Made by a program: the position numbers and the translations under genes. Shown here in pieces: positions 1 through 8,577 of a stretch of DNA of 38,931 nucleotides (positions within the stretch are counted from its first letter, which is position 1; every line of letters starts with the position of its first letter). The notes beneath the pieces are model-generated. The model worked only from the letters and a program-made list of their open reading frames with translations. It ran no database searches and was not told where the DNA came from. The DNA is from Pseudomonadota bacterium (lineage in GTDB: Bacteria > Desulfobacterota > Binatia > Binatales > Binataceae), in assembly GCA_021324455.1 (NCBI GenBank), contig JAJPJA010000143.1, forward strand, positions 1-38,931. Reading direction: 5' to 3'.

Positions 1-194
1 GCGACGTAGGCCAGCAACTGGGTGTTGTTCGGAATCATGGCGAAGCCGGTGAAGTGATGCTCCACGCTCATCAGGGAGTCGAAGTTCAGCGGTTCGACCA
101 GATCGATCAGCGCGAGTTCGTCGTGGTAGATCTCGTCGTCGCTGCGGTTGCTGCCGCTGGGATTGATCATGGTAACGTTCGCGCCAACTTTCAT
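1..194 (-). CDS. Luciferase-like monooxygenase (LLM), N-terminal fragment cut by window edge
   Basis: Reading the minus strand from the ATG at 194 gives an open frame of 64 codons that runs off the left edge. The start is supported by an AAGGAG ribosome site a few bases upstream. The segment ending FDSLMSVEHHFTGFAM has the early beta-strand and the EHH motif of flavin-dependent TIM-barrel monooxygenases of the bacterial luciferase superfamily. The same pattern (FDAVMLNEHH) occurs in the full-length LLM gene at 14754. Such enzymes oxidise organic substrates using reduced FMN or F420. It lies 97 bases downstream of the alcohol dehydrogenase on the same strand, so the two are probably co-transcribed. 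Substrate and cofactor cannot be decided from this fragment. Confidence 0.8.
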   Translation of the reverse strand, partial: MKVGANVTMINPSGSNRSDDEIYHDELALIDLVEPLNFDSLMSVEHHFTGFAMIPNNTQLLAYV

Positions 195-291
195 CCGAGT
201 TTCTCCTTGCGAAGCTGCCTGAATGACTGCGCCGTCCTGCCGGCCTATCCGAGCATATACTCAAAACCGATCCGCTTTGTCGATTGGCGCT

Positions 292-1377
292 CTAACCGCG
301 TTGGGGCATGATTGCGGCCCGCGTCACCTCGCGCCGCTCGCTGCGGTCCAGCGCCAGCGCGGCGTCGGACAGCTCAAACTGCGCGTCGCACAGTTCGTTA
401 TACGGATAGCGGCCGATGTTCCGGCTGAGGAAGTCCAGCGACTTTTTCAAATAATGCGGCGGATAACCCATCGCGGCCGTGATCTGCAGCGACTTCATCG
501 TGATCAACCCGGGCGCGATTGGCGCGGCCGGGGTGAGCAGCACGTTGCCGACCTCGATCACTTTGCCGCCCTGGCGCGCATACGCCAGCGCGTCGCCGAA
601 CGCCTGGGGCACGCCCGCCGCTTCGAGCACCGCGTCGGGACCGTAGCCGGTCAGTTCGCGCAGACGCCTGCGGCGGGCGCGCAGGTCCGCATAATCGCGC
701 AAATCGATGGTCGCGTGGGCGCCGAAGCCTCTGGCCTGCTGCAGGCGCCGAGCCACCGAGTCCATCACGATCACGCGGGCGCCGCGCGCCGACGCCAGCG
801 CGGCGGCATGCAGTCCCAGGCCGCCCGCCCCCATCACCGCCAGCGTATCGCCGTATCCGACGCCGCTCTTGTCCAGCGCCCAGTACACGATCGACATCGC
901 GCAGTTGGCGGATGCGGCAATTCGATCCGGCACGTTGTCCGGGATCCGGTAGAAGCATTGTCCGGGCTGCACGTAGTAATGCGTCGCGAAGGTGGCGGTG
1001 AAATGCGGCGGCTGATCCGGATGCATATGGCGCACGATGTTGTTGAGGCATGCCGCCTGATTGCCCGCCTCGCAATTGACGCATCGATTGCAGACCAGAT
1101 AGGGCACCGGCGCGATTCGATCGCCGGCCTTGACCGCGGCTCCAGCCCAATCGGCGCTGACGCGCTCTCCGAGCATAACGACGCGTCCGCTCATCTCATG
1201 CCCCGGCATCACCCCGTGCGGCCCGCCAATCTCCCCCTTCCACATATGAACCTCCGAGCCGCAGACGTTGGTCTGCGTTACCTCCAGCACGATTGCGCCG
1301 GGTTCGGGATCGGGCACGTCGCAGGTGAAGAACTCAAGCGTGCGGGGGCGCGGAATAAAGGCGATTTTCCCTTTCAT
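292..1377 (-). CDS. Zinc-dependent medium-chain alcohol dehydrogenase
   Basis: 361-residue MDR-superfamily oxidoreductase, likely an NAD(P)-dependent alcohol or sugar dehydrogenase in the cytoplasm. Catalytic zinc ligands appear as Cys39 (NVCGSE) and His60-Glu61 (PGHEMSG). A structural-zinc lobe has Cys96, Cys99, Cys102 and Cys110. The Rossmann nucleotide loop is GAGGLG at 183-188. The frame extends 18 codons further upstream, but the ATG at 1377 is preceded by GGAGG at proper spacing and begins where family members begin (MKGKIAF), so it was chosen. It is the first gene of a minus-strand pair with the LLM fragment. The 100-base gap to the divergent VOC gene must hold both promoters. Substrate unknown. 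Confidence 0.9.
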   Translation of the reverse strand: MKGKIAFIPRPRTLEFFTCDVPDPEPGAIVLEVTQTNVCGSEVHMWKGEIGGPHGVMPGHEMSGRVVMLGERVSADWAGAAVKAGDRIAPVPYLVCNRCVNCEAGNQAACLNNIVRHMHPDQPPHFTATFATHYYVQPGQCFYRIPDNVPDRIAASANCAMSIVYWALDKSGVGYGDTLAVMGAGGLGLHAAALASARGARVIVMDSVARRLQQARGFGAHATIDLRDYADLRARRRRLRELTGYGPDAVLEAAGVPQAFGDALAYARQGGKVIEVGNVLLTPAAPIAPGLITMKSLQITAAMGYPPHYLKKSLDFLSRNIGRYPYNELCDAQFELSDAALALDRSERREVTRAAIMPQRG

Positions 1378-1477
1378 AAATCCTCCGGGGTCCGATGCCG
1401 ATACCATCAGCGCCGGCAAATGTGCCATCATCCCATCGGGCCGCGGCCAGCGTCAAAAACCATCAGGAGTTTTCGAA

Positions 1478-1993
1478 ATGGATCAGATCCTCGACCGTCT
1501 CGCGCCGTATTATCTGCACGCCTCCTACGTGGTGCGCGATTTTGAAACCGCCCGCCAGTCGTTCATGCGGCTGTTGGGCGTCAAACATATCGGTTTGATG
1601 GAACTGCCGATGGCGGCGCCGCTGCTGATGCGGGGAAAGCCGGTCACAACACCATTCAACATCAAGCTCGGGGTGGGCCGCGTCGGCCCCACCGGGGATC
1701 AGGAAATCGAACTGATTCAGCCCACCACGCCCGGCGGCGACATTTACAGCGAGTTCCTCAACCAAACCGGCACCGGCGGCATCCATCACATCGCGTTCCT
1801 GGTTCCCGACTGGGACAAGGCAACGGCAGAGCTCCGCGCCGCCGGAGTACCCCGTATTCTCGAAAGCCAGAATGCCGAATTCCACTTCGCTTACTTCGAT
1901 CTTCGCGACCGCATCGGCACCGCGGTTGAGGTTGTACAGTACGATCGGCAGGCTTATGAGATGATCGAGAATCTCAAGGGACCGAAGGACTGA
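1478..1993 (+). CDS. VOC (glyoxalase/bleomycin-resistance) family protein
   Basis: 171-residue vicinal-oxygen-chelate protein with two beta-alpha-beta-beta-beta half-modules. The first begins HASYVVRDFETA (His14), the second is GIHHIAFLVPDWDKA, and the protein ends in AVEVVQYD; His and Glu at these places are the usual metal ligands. Related proteins act as lyases, isomerases or dioxygenases on small thioesters and ring compounds, including methylmalonyl-CoA epimerase-like members. The ATG at 1478 was chosen because AGGAG lies 8 bases upstream; the open frame before it overlaps the divergent dehydrogenase promoter and has no family similarity. Specific substrate unknown. Confidence 0.85.
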   Translation: MDQILDRLAPYYLHASYVVRDFETARQSFMRLLGVKHIGLMELPMAAPLLMRGKPVTTPFNIKLGVGRVGPTGDQEIELIQPTTPGGDIYSEFLNQTGTGGIHHIAFLVPDWDKATAELRAAGVPRILESQNAEFHFAYFDLRDRIGTAVEVVQYDRQAYEMIENLKGPKD

Positions 1994-2532
1994 AGCCGTT
2001 CACCGCGGCGCGTTGATGCGGACCGGTTCCCGAAAAAAAGATTGCCCGCCGCGGCCCTTTGTGAAAAGCTGGTATGATGTGAATAGCTGCAACTGAGTTT
2101 CGATCGGCCGCTCAACCCATACCGGGAACCGGGCGCAGCGCATCAACAGGCGCATCAATCCCGCTCTCACTGTCTTTTCATGACAGAGGGCCAGGGTCGG
2201 AACGCTGGTAAAGCATCGAGCGACTCCATGCTTCTTACCCGCCCTTCCGTTGATTACGGGTTTCACCTTTCCGCCTGCCATCAAGCCGCCGTACCGCGGC
2301 CCTGTAGGCTGACGCCGATCGCTCCACTCAAGCGGTCGTGTCGGGTCTTGTAGTCTTTAGACGACACTCCTGATTATGCCCATATTTTGGGCAGAACTGC
2401 CGTTGCGCCATAGGTTTATTTCTTCTCGAGACGATCCACATGAACCTGAACCGGAGGCCTGATTGACTGTACTGCCGCCCCCCGATAGCGGTAGCTGAGG
2501 TTTGGATCCGAAACGTTTTTGAGAGGTTAGGA
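1994..2532. other. Intergenic region upstream of the first DUF1329 gene
   Basis: About 540 bases without a convincing gene. A minus-strand frame at 2000-2284 has a composition unlike its neighbours and matches nothing recognisable. The short palindrome GCCCATATTTTGGGC sits at about 2378-2392, roughly 140 bases before the DUF1329 start, and GTGTCG/CGACAC arms lie at 2338-2343 and 2362-2367. These could be operator sites, but nothing proves it. No clear -35/-10 pair was found. Confidence 0.4.
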
Positions 2533-3858
2533 ATGAAAGGGAAAAGAGGTTTGTTAATCGCCGCGGCCGCTCTGGCTTGCCTTTTCCAAGCCGGGTTGGC
2601 GGCGGCGCAGGTGAGCTGGGATCAAGCCAATTACGACGCTCTGGCGCCCGCGGATTCCTCCAGGACAATCAGCCCCGGCACGCAGATCAACCAACAGAAC
2701 TGGCAGCAGTACAAGCAGTTCATGCCGGTTGGAATGCAGCAGTTGTGGGCGGGCAGGTTCTTCTGGCGTCTGCCGGAAAACGCCCAGATGACGATCGGCG
2801 CCACCACTCCCACCCCGTTGCCCAAAAAGTATCAGGAGGATACCGAGAAGTACGCCAGCCAGGTGCGCCTGGTCAAAAACAGCGACGGCGGCTACGACAT
2901 CAAGGGCTACGTTGCGGGAGCGCCGTTTCCGCGTCCCGGCGGTCCGCAAGCCGGCGTTCAAATAATGTATAATGAGTATTACGCCTATATACCATACCTG
3001 ATCACGACTTATGCCAATCTTGGTTTCAACATGGACAAGTTCGGCAACAAGTATGTCAACGGCGTCAGGGAGGTCAACTTCAAAGTCAAGCATCTCAGTG
3101 ACCCCGGCAAGCCGGTTAACCTGCCCAATACCGGCGACAGCTTTCTTACTCAGAACAACGTGATCATGGAGCCGGAGCAGTCCAAGTACCTGAACTCGCT
3201 CCAGATCTTCCATGACAATCCCGCCGATCTTCCCGACTCTTATGTTTTCGTACCCTCGCTGCGCCGTTCGATTCGACTGACCACGGCGGCGAGATGCTCG
3301 CCGCTGGTGGGCAGCGACTATACGCAGGACGACGAGCGTTCGATGAACCTGCAGCCGCCCATTTTTCAGTCGCGTTTCCTCGGCTACAAGAACATTCTGG
3401 TTGGGTATCCGACTCCCGGTTATACCAACAAGGACAACTACTACAAGCCGCTATATTTCCCGGGACCGCAGGCGGTGGTCTGGCAGGTGCGGCCGGTGGC
3501 CGTGCTTGATATTCGCCGCGTCCCGGCCAAGTCCGGCGGTTACTGCTACGGCACCCGGATGGCATACATCGACAAGGAAACCTGGCAGCCGATCTGGATG
3601 GACCTGTACGACGCCGAGCTGCATCTGTGGAAGACCGGCCCGTCGGTTTACAAACCGATGCCGATTCCGGGCACCAATGGCGACGTAGCAACCGGCGCGG
3701 GCGGTCCGGGCGACGGCGAGTACACGTTCTGGGACGTACAGAACAATCACATCACGCTGGATATCCAGAACGACGGGAAGATTAACGATGACGCCAAATC
3801 CTACGACGATTACACCCGCTGGGGCACCCCGGGCGGAATGGCGCAGGTGATGCAATAA
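2533..3858 (+). CDS. DUF1329 family exported protein, copy 1
   Basis: 441 residues. A signal peptide (charged MKGKR, hydrophobic core, cleavage near AAAQ at about 25) sends it out of the cytoplasm. The mature part carries the DUF1329 hallmarks: NWQQYKQFMPVGMQQLW, a YNEYYAYIPYLITTYA segment, DDERSMNLQPP, and a C-terminal tract with QPIWMDLYDAEL. Length is normal for the family. DUF1329 proteins resemble outer-membrane lipoprotein-sorting (LolA/B-like) folds and usually sit beside DUF1302 proteins and RND exporters, so a role in moving lipids or hydrophobic compounds through the periplasm is inferred. It is a close paralogue of the gene at 27467 but stands alone, with its own strong terminator. 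The start follows a GAGGTTAGGA ribosome site. Confidence 0.9.
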   Translation: MKGKRGLLIAAAALACLFQAGLAAAQVSWDQANYDALAPADSSRTISPGTQINQQNWQQYKQFMPVGMQQLWAGRFFWRLPENAQMTIGATTPTPLPKKYQEDTEKYASQVRLVKNSDGGYDIKGYVAGAPFPRPGGPQAGVQIMYNEYYAYIPYLITTYANLGFNMDKFGNKYVNGVREVNFKVKHLSDPGKPVNLPNTGDSFLTQNNVIMEPEQSKYLNSLQIFHDNPADLPDSYVFVPSLRRSIRLTTAARCSPLVGSDYTQDDERSMNLQPPIFQSRFLGYKNILVGYPTPGYTNKDNYYKPLYFPGPQAVVWQVRPVAVLDIRRVPAKSGGYCYGTRMAYIDKETWQPIWMDLYDAELHLWKTGPSVYKPMPIPGTNGDVATGAGGPGDGEYTFWDVQNNHITLDIQNDGKINDDAKSYDDYTRWGTPGGMAQVMQ

Positions 3859-3910
3859 AGCCATCGGGGCGGTCTGAGAATTTCAGCGGCCGCGCCCGTG
3901 GTCAGTAGAC

Positions 3911-3952
3911 AAGAGCCGCGCCCGCCATTTCTGGCGGGCGCGGCTCTTTTTT
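3911..3952 (+). terminator. Rho-independent terminator after DUF1329 copy 1
   Basis: A perfect 17-base-pair stem (3911-3927 with 3932-3948), a four-base loop, and a run of T residues to 3952. It starts about 50 bases after the DUF1329 stop codon. It is the strongest terminator in the window and suggests a separately transcribed, highly expressed gene. Confidence 0.93.
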
Positions 3953-4162
3953 GCGCTGGAAATAATTGCTTCGAGTTGATTCCTGCGCTTCCCTCGCTGA
4001 CGCTCGGTCGGTCGGAATGACACTCCGCAATGGAGCGGACGCGCACCCCTATAGCGCCGCATTTGCTCACAGGCACACGACGCCACTTAGACGCACGATT
4101 TTCGCATGGCTCGCGATTTTTCTTGCGCACTCAGGATTTTTGCCGCCGGGAAACTTCAAGCT
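3953..4162. other. Intergenic region between convergent genes
   Basis: About 210 bases after the terminator with no credible gene on either strand. It includes an imperfect palindromic segment at 3978-4023, described separately, that resembles one at 33511-33566. Confidence 0.4.
3978..4023. repeat. Degenerate palindromic element, copy A
   Basis: The segment ends GGTCGGAATGACAC and begins GATTCCTGCGC. The right half closely resembles the right arm of the element at 33511-33566 (GGTCGGGATGACAA), with a similar GC-rich middle rich in GCTG and CGGTCG. Intergenic position and an imperfect hairpin suggest a REP-like dispersed repeat. Only two copies are visible, so this is tentative. Confidence 0.4.
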
Positions 4163-4360
4163 TTAGAGCACGCGCTTGCGGGCCGGACTCATTTCCTCTG
4201 GAACGACGGGACGCAGCCGCGGCCCATTTCTTCGGCCCTGATGGCTCACGTCCGCCTCGCCGATAACGTCGGCGGTTTGAAAGACCGCTCTGCCGGCCGC
4301 GGCGCATTCGCGGACCACCCGCGCGCCGCCGGCTTCGTTCAGATCCACAAGCACCACGGC
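4163..4360 (-). pseudogene. Relic of a short-chain dehydrogenase N-terminal region
   Basis: Directly behind the SDR stop codon, in a different minus frame, an open stretch reads AVVLVDLNEAGGARVVREC, then GRAVFQTADVIGEADV. This matches the second and third strands of an SDR Rossmann fold, with the acidic NAD-selecting Asp after the second strand and the TADV motif after the third. The preceding glycine-rich TGxxxGIG loop is missing, and the sequence becomes unrelated after about 45 residues before a stop at 4163. It looks like the remains of a second SDR gene that was once part of this operon. No start codon or ribosome site is present. Confidence 0.55.
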
Positions 4361-4361
4361 G

Positions 4362-5123
4362 TTACGGCCCGTGATCGCCGGCATTGATACCGCCGTCGAC
4401 CGTAAATACGGTTCCGGTGATGTAATCGGCGTCGTCGCTGACCAGGAACAACGCCGCTTTGGCGACGTCTTGCGGCTGTCCGATACGCCGCAGCGGCGGC
4501 GCGGTGACGCTGCTTTGCGGCAGCGCGGCCCCGAACAACCGATGCACCATCGGGGTTTCGATCCATCCGGGAATGATACAATTGGCGCGGATGTTGTATT
4601 TGCCGTATTCGATCGCGACCGCCTGCGTAATACCGATGACGGCGAACTTGGACGCGACATATGCGGCGCCGCCGGGCGTCGCCTTCAGTCCCGCAAGCGA
4701 CGATACGTTGAGAATCGAGCCGCGCCGCTTCTCCATCATCGCGGGCAGTGCGTACTTCATCGCCAGCCAGGTCCCGCGCAGATTGACGCCGATGACGCGA
4801 TCGAACTGCTCGATGGTAATCTGCGCGGCGAAGCAGATGGGACCCTCGGTGGCGGCGTTGTTGTAGAGGATGTCGATCGCGCCCCAGCGCCTGAGCGCCG
4901 CTTCAACCATCGCCTGCGCGTGTTCGGGATTGCCCACGTCGGCGCCGATTGCGAGAGCTTCGCCGCCCTGCTCTTTTATCTGACGCGCGGTTTCCGCCGC
5001 GGACGCCTCGTCGATGTCGGCGACAGCTATACGGGCGCCTTCGCGGGCAAACATCAGTGCCGAACCGCGTCCGATTCCGGAACCCGCCCCGGTGATCAGG
5101 GCCACTCTTCGCTCCAGCTTCAC
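4362..5123 (-). CDS. SDR family NAD(P)-dependent oxidoreductase
   Basis: 253 residues, the normal length of classical short-chain dehydrogenases. Motifs in order: TGAGSGIG at 11-18 for the cofactor loop, Asp36-Asp38 after the second strand (favouring NAD), NNAA at 88-91 in place of the usual NNAG, catalytic Ser at 141-142, Tyr155 and Lys159 (YVASK), then a PGWIETPM loop. It oxidises or reduces a hydroxyl/keto group, often on an acyl-CoA or ring compound. It follows the CoA-transferase gene by 23 bases, so the two form an operon and the substrate may be a CoA thioester. Start ATG at 5123. Confidence 0.93.
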   Translation of the reverse strand: MKLERRVALITGAGSGIGRGSALMFAREGARIAVADIDEASAAETARQIKEQGGEALAIGADVGNPEHAQAMVEAALRRWGAIDILYNNAATEGPICFAAQITIEQFDRVIGVNLRGTWLAMKYALPAMMEKRRGSILNVSSLAGLKATPGGAAYVASKFAVIGITQAVAIEYGKYNIRANCIIPGWIETPMVHRLFGAALPQSSVTAPPLRRIGQPQDVAKAALFLVSDDADYITGTVFTVDGGINAGDHGP

Positions 5124-5146
5124 GATACCTCCGTGTCAGCGCGGGT

Positions 5147-6352
5147 TCAGATCGCGCCTTCGCTGCGCAGGCCGTCAATATCTTCCCAGCTATAGCCGAT
5201 TTCGAGCAGGACCTCTTCCGTATGCTGTCCGAGCTCAGGCGGCATCGCGGCCTGTTGTTCGATCGCTTCATTAATGATGATGGGCTGGCCCGAGATCTTG
5301 ACCTTGCCCGCCGTCGGATGATCCAGTTCGCGGATATAGCCGTTGACGCGCGCCTGCTCGCTTTGCAGCACCGACTTGTAATCGGCGACTTCGGTCACCA
5401 AAATGTCGGCCTCGTTGAGAACCGCAAGCCACTGCTGGGTGGTTCGCGAGGGAAAGACCTTTTCCAGCTCGGCGCGGACGCGGTCGCCATGCATGTTGCG
5501 GCCGATGTTGTCGAACCCGGGGGCTTTTTCCAGATGCTCTATTCCAAGGATGCGGCAGAAGCGCGGCCAGCGTCCGTCGTCCACGCCGGCCAGGCAGATG
5601 TAGCCGTCGGCGGTTTTGTAGGCGCCCCACACGCCGCGCAGGAAGGCGTGCGATATGCCAGCGCGGCGCGGCTCCTGCCCGGAAATCGACGTGTAATCGA
5701 TTTCAAACCCCTGCATCGAGAGCAGCGTGCCGTAAATCGACACGTCAACCTTCTGGCCCTTGCCGGTGCGCTCGCGCGCCAGCAGGCCGGCGAAAATTCC
5801 GGCCGCCAGGCTCATCGCGCCGCAATGGTCCGCGGCCATGATCCCGGCCGGCAGCGGCGGATCGTGCGGCATCCCGGTCTGCGCCATCAAACCGCTGGCC
5901 GCCTGGGCCAACGTGTCACGGCTGGGACGCCGCAACCATGGCCCCCTGGGTCCCCATGAACTGCCCTGCGCGTAAACGATTTTCGGATTGATGCGCAGCA
6001 GGTCCTGGTAGCCAAGGCCGAGCCGGTCGAGCACACCGGGACGATAATTGGTGACCAGTACGTCGTACTGCGCGGCCATCCGGCGCACCACTTCGATCGC
6101 CGCGGGCTTCTTGAGGTCGAGCGTGATGCTGCGTTTGGCCTGATTCATCGCGATGAAGTAAAACGAGACCTGCGGATTGTTGACCTGCGCGCCGCCGACG
6201 AGCGACGTCATCATCCAACGGCTCAAATCGCCGCTGGCGGGATGTTCGACCTTGACCACATTGGCGCCCATGTAGGCCAGCATCATGGTTGCGAACGGGC
6301 CCTGGATTTCCTGGGCGATTTCGATCACTCTGTAGCCCTCGAGCGGTTTCAT
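5147..6352 (-). CDS. CaiB/BaiF family (class III) CoA-transferase
   Basis: 401 residues. Class III CoA-transferases move CoA between carboxylic acids through an aspartyl-CoA intermediate; some relatives are acyl-CoA racemases. The N-terminal Rossmann-like part has LEGYRVIEI, GANVVKVEHP and TNYRPGVLDRLGLGY. The catalytic Asp is probably Asp175 in IMAADHCG, ahead of the ERTGKGQ loop. The C-terminus GYSWEDIDGLRSEGAI is nearly the same as that of the CoA-transferase at 10173, marking them as related. The frame continues upstream, but the ATG at 6352 has AGGAGG just before it and matches family starts. First gene of an operon with the SDR. Confidence 0.93.
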   Translation of the reverse strand: MKPLEGYRVIEIAQEIQGPFATMMLAYMGANVVKVEHPASGDLSRWMMTSLVGGAQVNNPQVSFYFIAMNQAKRSITLDLKKPAAIEVVRRMAAQYDVLVTNYRPGVLDRLGLGYQDLLRINPKIVYAQGSSWGPRGPWLRRPSRDTLAQAASGLMAQTGMPHDPPLPAGIMAADHCGAMSLAAGIFAGLLARERTGKGQKVDVSIYGTLLSMQGFEIDYTSISGQEPRRAGISHAFLRGVWGAYKTADGYICLAGVDDGRWPRFCRILGIEHLEKAPGFDNIGRNMHGDRVRAELEKVFPSRTTQQWLAVLNEADILVTEVADYKSVLQSEQARVNGYIRELDHPTAGKVKISGQPIIINEAIEQQAAMPPELGQHTEEVLLEIGYSWEDIDGLRSEGAI

Positions 6353-6470
6353 GCGCGCCTCCTTTTCCGCATCGGAAACTACCGCACTTGCCCAGGGGCT
6401 AAAAGAGCTGGCCCGCAGCGCCGTGAGGCGGGCGCTCGCATCGCGGACGAATTCCATCCAAACTTTACCC

Positions 6471-7319
6471 ATGAATAACGCAGGCGCATTCCGCCGGATC
6501 ATGAAGCCGGTTCTTGCCGGTGCAATTCTACTCCTGTTCGCTTCGCAGACTGGGGCGCACGCCGAAAGCGCAAAGCAGGATGCGCTCAAGGCGGCGATCG
6601 ACAATCCCGCCCGTGCGGCCGCGGACCGCGCACGCGACCGCTACCGGCATCCGCTGGAGACGCTGCGGTTCTTCGGCATCAAACCCACGATGACGGTGGT
6701 GGAGATCTGGCCGGGCGGCGGATGGTACACCGACATTCTTGCTCCCTATCTCAAGCCGCACGGCAAGCTGTACGAGGCGGTGCCTCCGGGTCCGAGGTCC
6801 GACTCATACCGGCAGAAAGTTGCCTCCGATCCGGAGCTGTACGGCAATGTGGTGGTCACCGAGATGGGACCGCCGAATCATTGGACAATAGCGCCGGCGC
6901 ATTCCGCCGACATGGTGCTGACCTTCCGCAACGTTCACAACTGGATGCGCGGGGGATTCGCCGCCGAGGCATTCAAGGCGATGTACGAGGCGCTGCGTCC
7001 GGGTGGCATCCTCGGCGTGGTGGAGCATCGCGGCGATCCGGCACAAGCGCAGGACCCCAAGGCGTCAACCGGGTACGTGCGGCAGGATTACGTAATCGCG
7101 CTGGCCGAGAAGGCGGGCTTTCATTTGGTGTCGAAGTCGGAAATCAACGCCAACCCGAAAGACACCAAAAATTATCCGAAGGGCGTATGGACGCTGCCGC
7201 CGACGCTGCGGATGGGAAATACGGATCGCGAGAAATACCTTGCGATTGGCGAAAGCGATCGGATGACGCTGAAGTTCGTCAAGCCGATTCATCTGGCATC
7301 GGCGCCCGATCGGGAGTAA
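6471..7319 (+). CDS. Exported class I SAM-dependent methyltransferase-like protein (COG4798 type)
   Basis: 282 residues. A signal peptide is visible (LAGAILLLFASQTGAHA). The mature domain has a class I methyltransferase fold: motif I is VVEIWPGGGWYTDIL, followed by DMVLTFRNVHNW and an ALRPGGILGVVEH strand. Proteins of this type are known as predicted methyltransferases with export signals; how they would get SAM outside the cytoplasm is unclear. Start: ATG at 6471 or 6501. Neither has a strong ribosome site; 6501 gives a more typical signal peptide (MKPVLAG). Nine bases separate it from the sulfite oxidase gene, so the two are translationally linked. It is divergent from the CoA-transferase gene, with 118 bases between. 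Confidence 0.8.
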   Translation: MNNAGAFRRIMKPVLAGAILLLFASQTGAHAESAKQDALKAAIDNPARAAADRARDRYRHPLETLRFFGIKPTMTVVEIWPGGGWYTDILAPYLKPHGKLYEAVPPGPRSDSYRQKVASDPELYGNVVVTEMGPPNHWTIAPAHSADMVLTFRNVHNWMRGGFAAEAFKAMYEALRPGGILGVVEHRGDPAQAQDPKASTGYVRQDYVIALAEKAGFHLVSKSEINANPKDTKNYPKGVWTLPPTLRMGNTDREKYLAIGESDRMTLKFVKPIHLASAPDRE

Positions 7320-7328
7320 GCATCGGCA

Positions 7329-8573
7329 ATGGCTCCGACGCGGGACTATACCATTGGCAACGCGCTGGCGCGGCGCGACTTTCTCAGGATGCTGACGATG
7401 GGCGTCGCGGCGGGCGCGGTGGCGCGGGGCGCCATACCGGCGCTGGCCGGCACGATACAGTTGCCTTTTGCCAACGGCGCGCGCCGGCTCCAGGCGTTTG
7501 CGCAGAAGCGGCCCCTGATCCTGCTGCGCACCCGTTCGCCGCTGCTGGAAACGCCGATGGCGGTCTTCAATCAGGGCGTGTTCACCCCCAACGACGCGTT
7601 TTACGTCCGCTGGCATCTGGCCGACATCCCGACCGCGATCGATATCAACACTTACCGTTTGCGCGTGTTTGGACATGTCAACTCGCCGATCGAAACCGAT
7701 CTGCGCAGCCTGGTACATGACTATCCGGCGTTTGAAATCGCGGCGGTTAACCAGTGTTCCGGCAACAGCCGCGGCTTTTTCAATCCGCGCGTACCCGGCG
7801 GCGAATGGGGCAATGGCGCGATGGGCAACGCGCTATGGACGGGAATTCGTCTGAAGGATTTGCTGGCCAAAGCCAACCCCCGCGCCGGCGCCCGTTTCGT
7901 GCGCTTCAACGGACTGGACAAAGGAACGCAGCCCAATACACCCGATTTTCTGAAATCGCTGGAGCTCGACCACGCGATGAACGGCGAAGTGATGATCGCC
8001 TACGGCATGAATCATCAGCCGCTGCCGATGCTCAATGGATTTCCGCTGCGCGCGGTGGTTCCCGGATGGTTCGCGACCTACTGGGTCAAGTCGCTGAGCG
8101 ATATCGAGGTGCTGGACCATCCCGACGACAACTTCTGGATGAAGGGAGCATACCTGGTGCCCGACACTCCCCACTTTAACATGAAGCCGGGACAGGCGGG
8201 GGTGAAGATGGTCCCGATAAGCACCATGGGTCCGCGCTCCTTCATTACCAATATCAGCGACGGAGCGGCGTTGAAGAAGGACCGCCGCACCAACATCAGC
8301 GGTATCGCGTTCGGCGGCGATACCGGACTGACTGATGTGATGTTCTCATCCGACGGCGGCCGCACCTGGCGGCAAACACGGCTCGACAGGGATTACGGCA
8401 AGTACAGTTTCAGGCGGTTCCAGATTCAGTTCACGCCGGTCCAGGCGGGCGGCGCCGTGCTGATGGTCAAGGCGATCAACAGCAACGGCGTCGAGCAGCC
8501 GATGGAGCCGAACTGGAATCCGTCGGGATACGCGCGCAACGTGGTGGAGCAGATTCGGGTGCGGATCGTTTAG
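7329..8573 (+). CDS. Sulfite oxidase-family molybdopterin oxidoreductase (SorA/SoxC-like), Tat-exported
   Basis: 414 residues. A twin-arginine signal (ARRDFLRML, Arg15-Arg16) predicts folded export to the periplasm. The oxidoreductase-molybdopterin domain follows, with the molybdenum-coordinating Cys at 143 in NQCSGNSRGFF and the usual GNALWTGIRLKDLL segment. The C-terminal Mo-cofactor dimerisation domain includes FSSDGGRTWRQTRL. Family members oxidise sulfite to sulfate, or sulfur bound to SoxY, and pass electrons to a c-type cytochrome. The next gene encodes a small haem lipoprotein, just as in sorAB, four bases away. A sulfite dehydrogenase is the best guess; the Tyr/Arg substrate residues were not individually confirmed. 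Confidence 0.88.
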   Translation: MAPTRDYTIGNALARRDFLRMLTMGVAAGAVARGAIPALAGTIQLPFANGARRLQAFAQKRPLILLRTRSPLLETPMAVFNQGVFTPNDAFYVRWHLADIPTAIDINTYRLRVFGHVNSPIETDLRSLVHDYPAFEIAAVNQCSGNSRGFFNPRVPGGEWGNGAMGNALWTGIRLKDLLAKANPRAGARFVRFNGLDKGTQPNTPDFLKSLELDHAMNGEVMIAYGMNHQPLPMLNGFPLRAVVPGWFATYWVKSLSDIEVLDHPDDNFWMKGAYLVPDTPHFNMKPGQAGVKMVPISTMGPRSFITNISDGAALKKDRRTNISGIAFGGDTGLTDVMFSSDGGRTWRQTRLDRDYGKYSFRRFQIQFTPVQAGGAVLMVKAINSNGVEQPMEPNWNPSGYARNVVEQIRVRIV

Positions 8574-8577
8574 GCCG

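Noticed and set aside
2000..2284. 94-residue minus-strand reading frame between the VOC and DUF1329 genes
   Set aside because: No recognisable motif, no convincing ribosome site, and an amino-acid make-up unlike real neighbours; likely chance.
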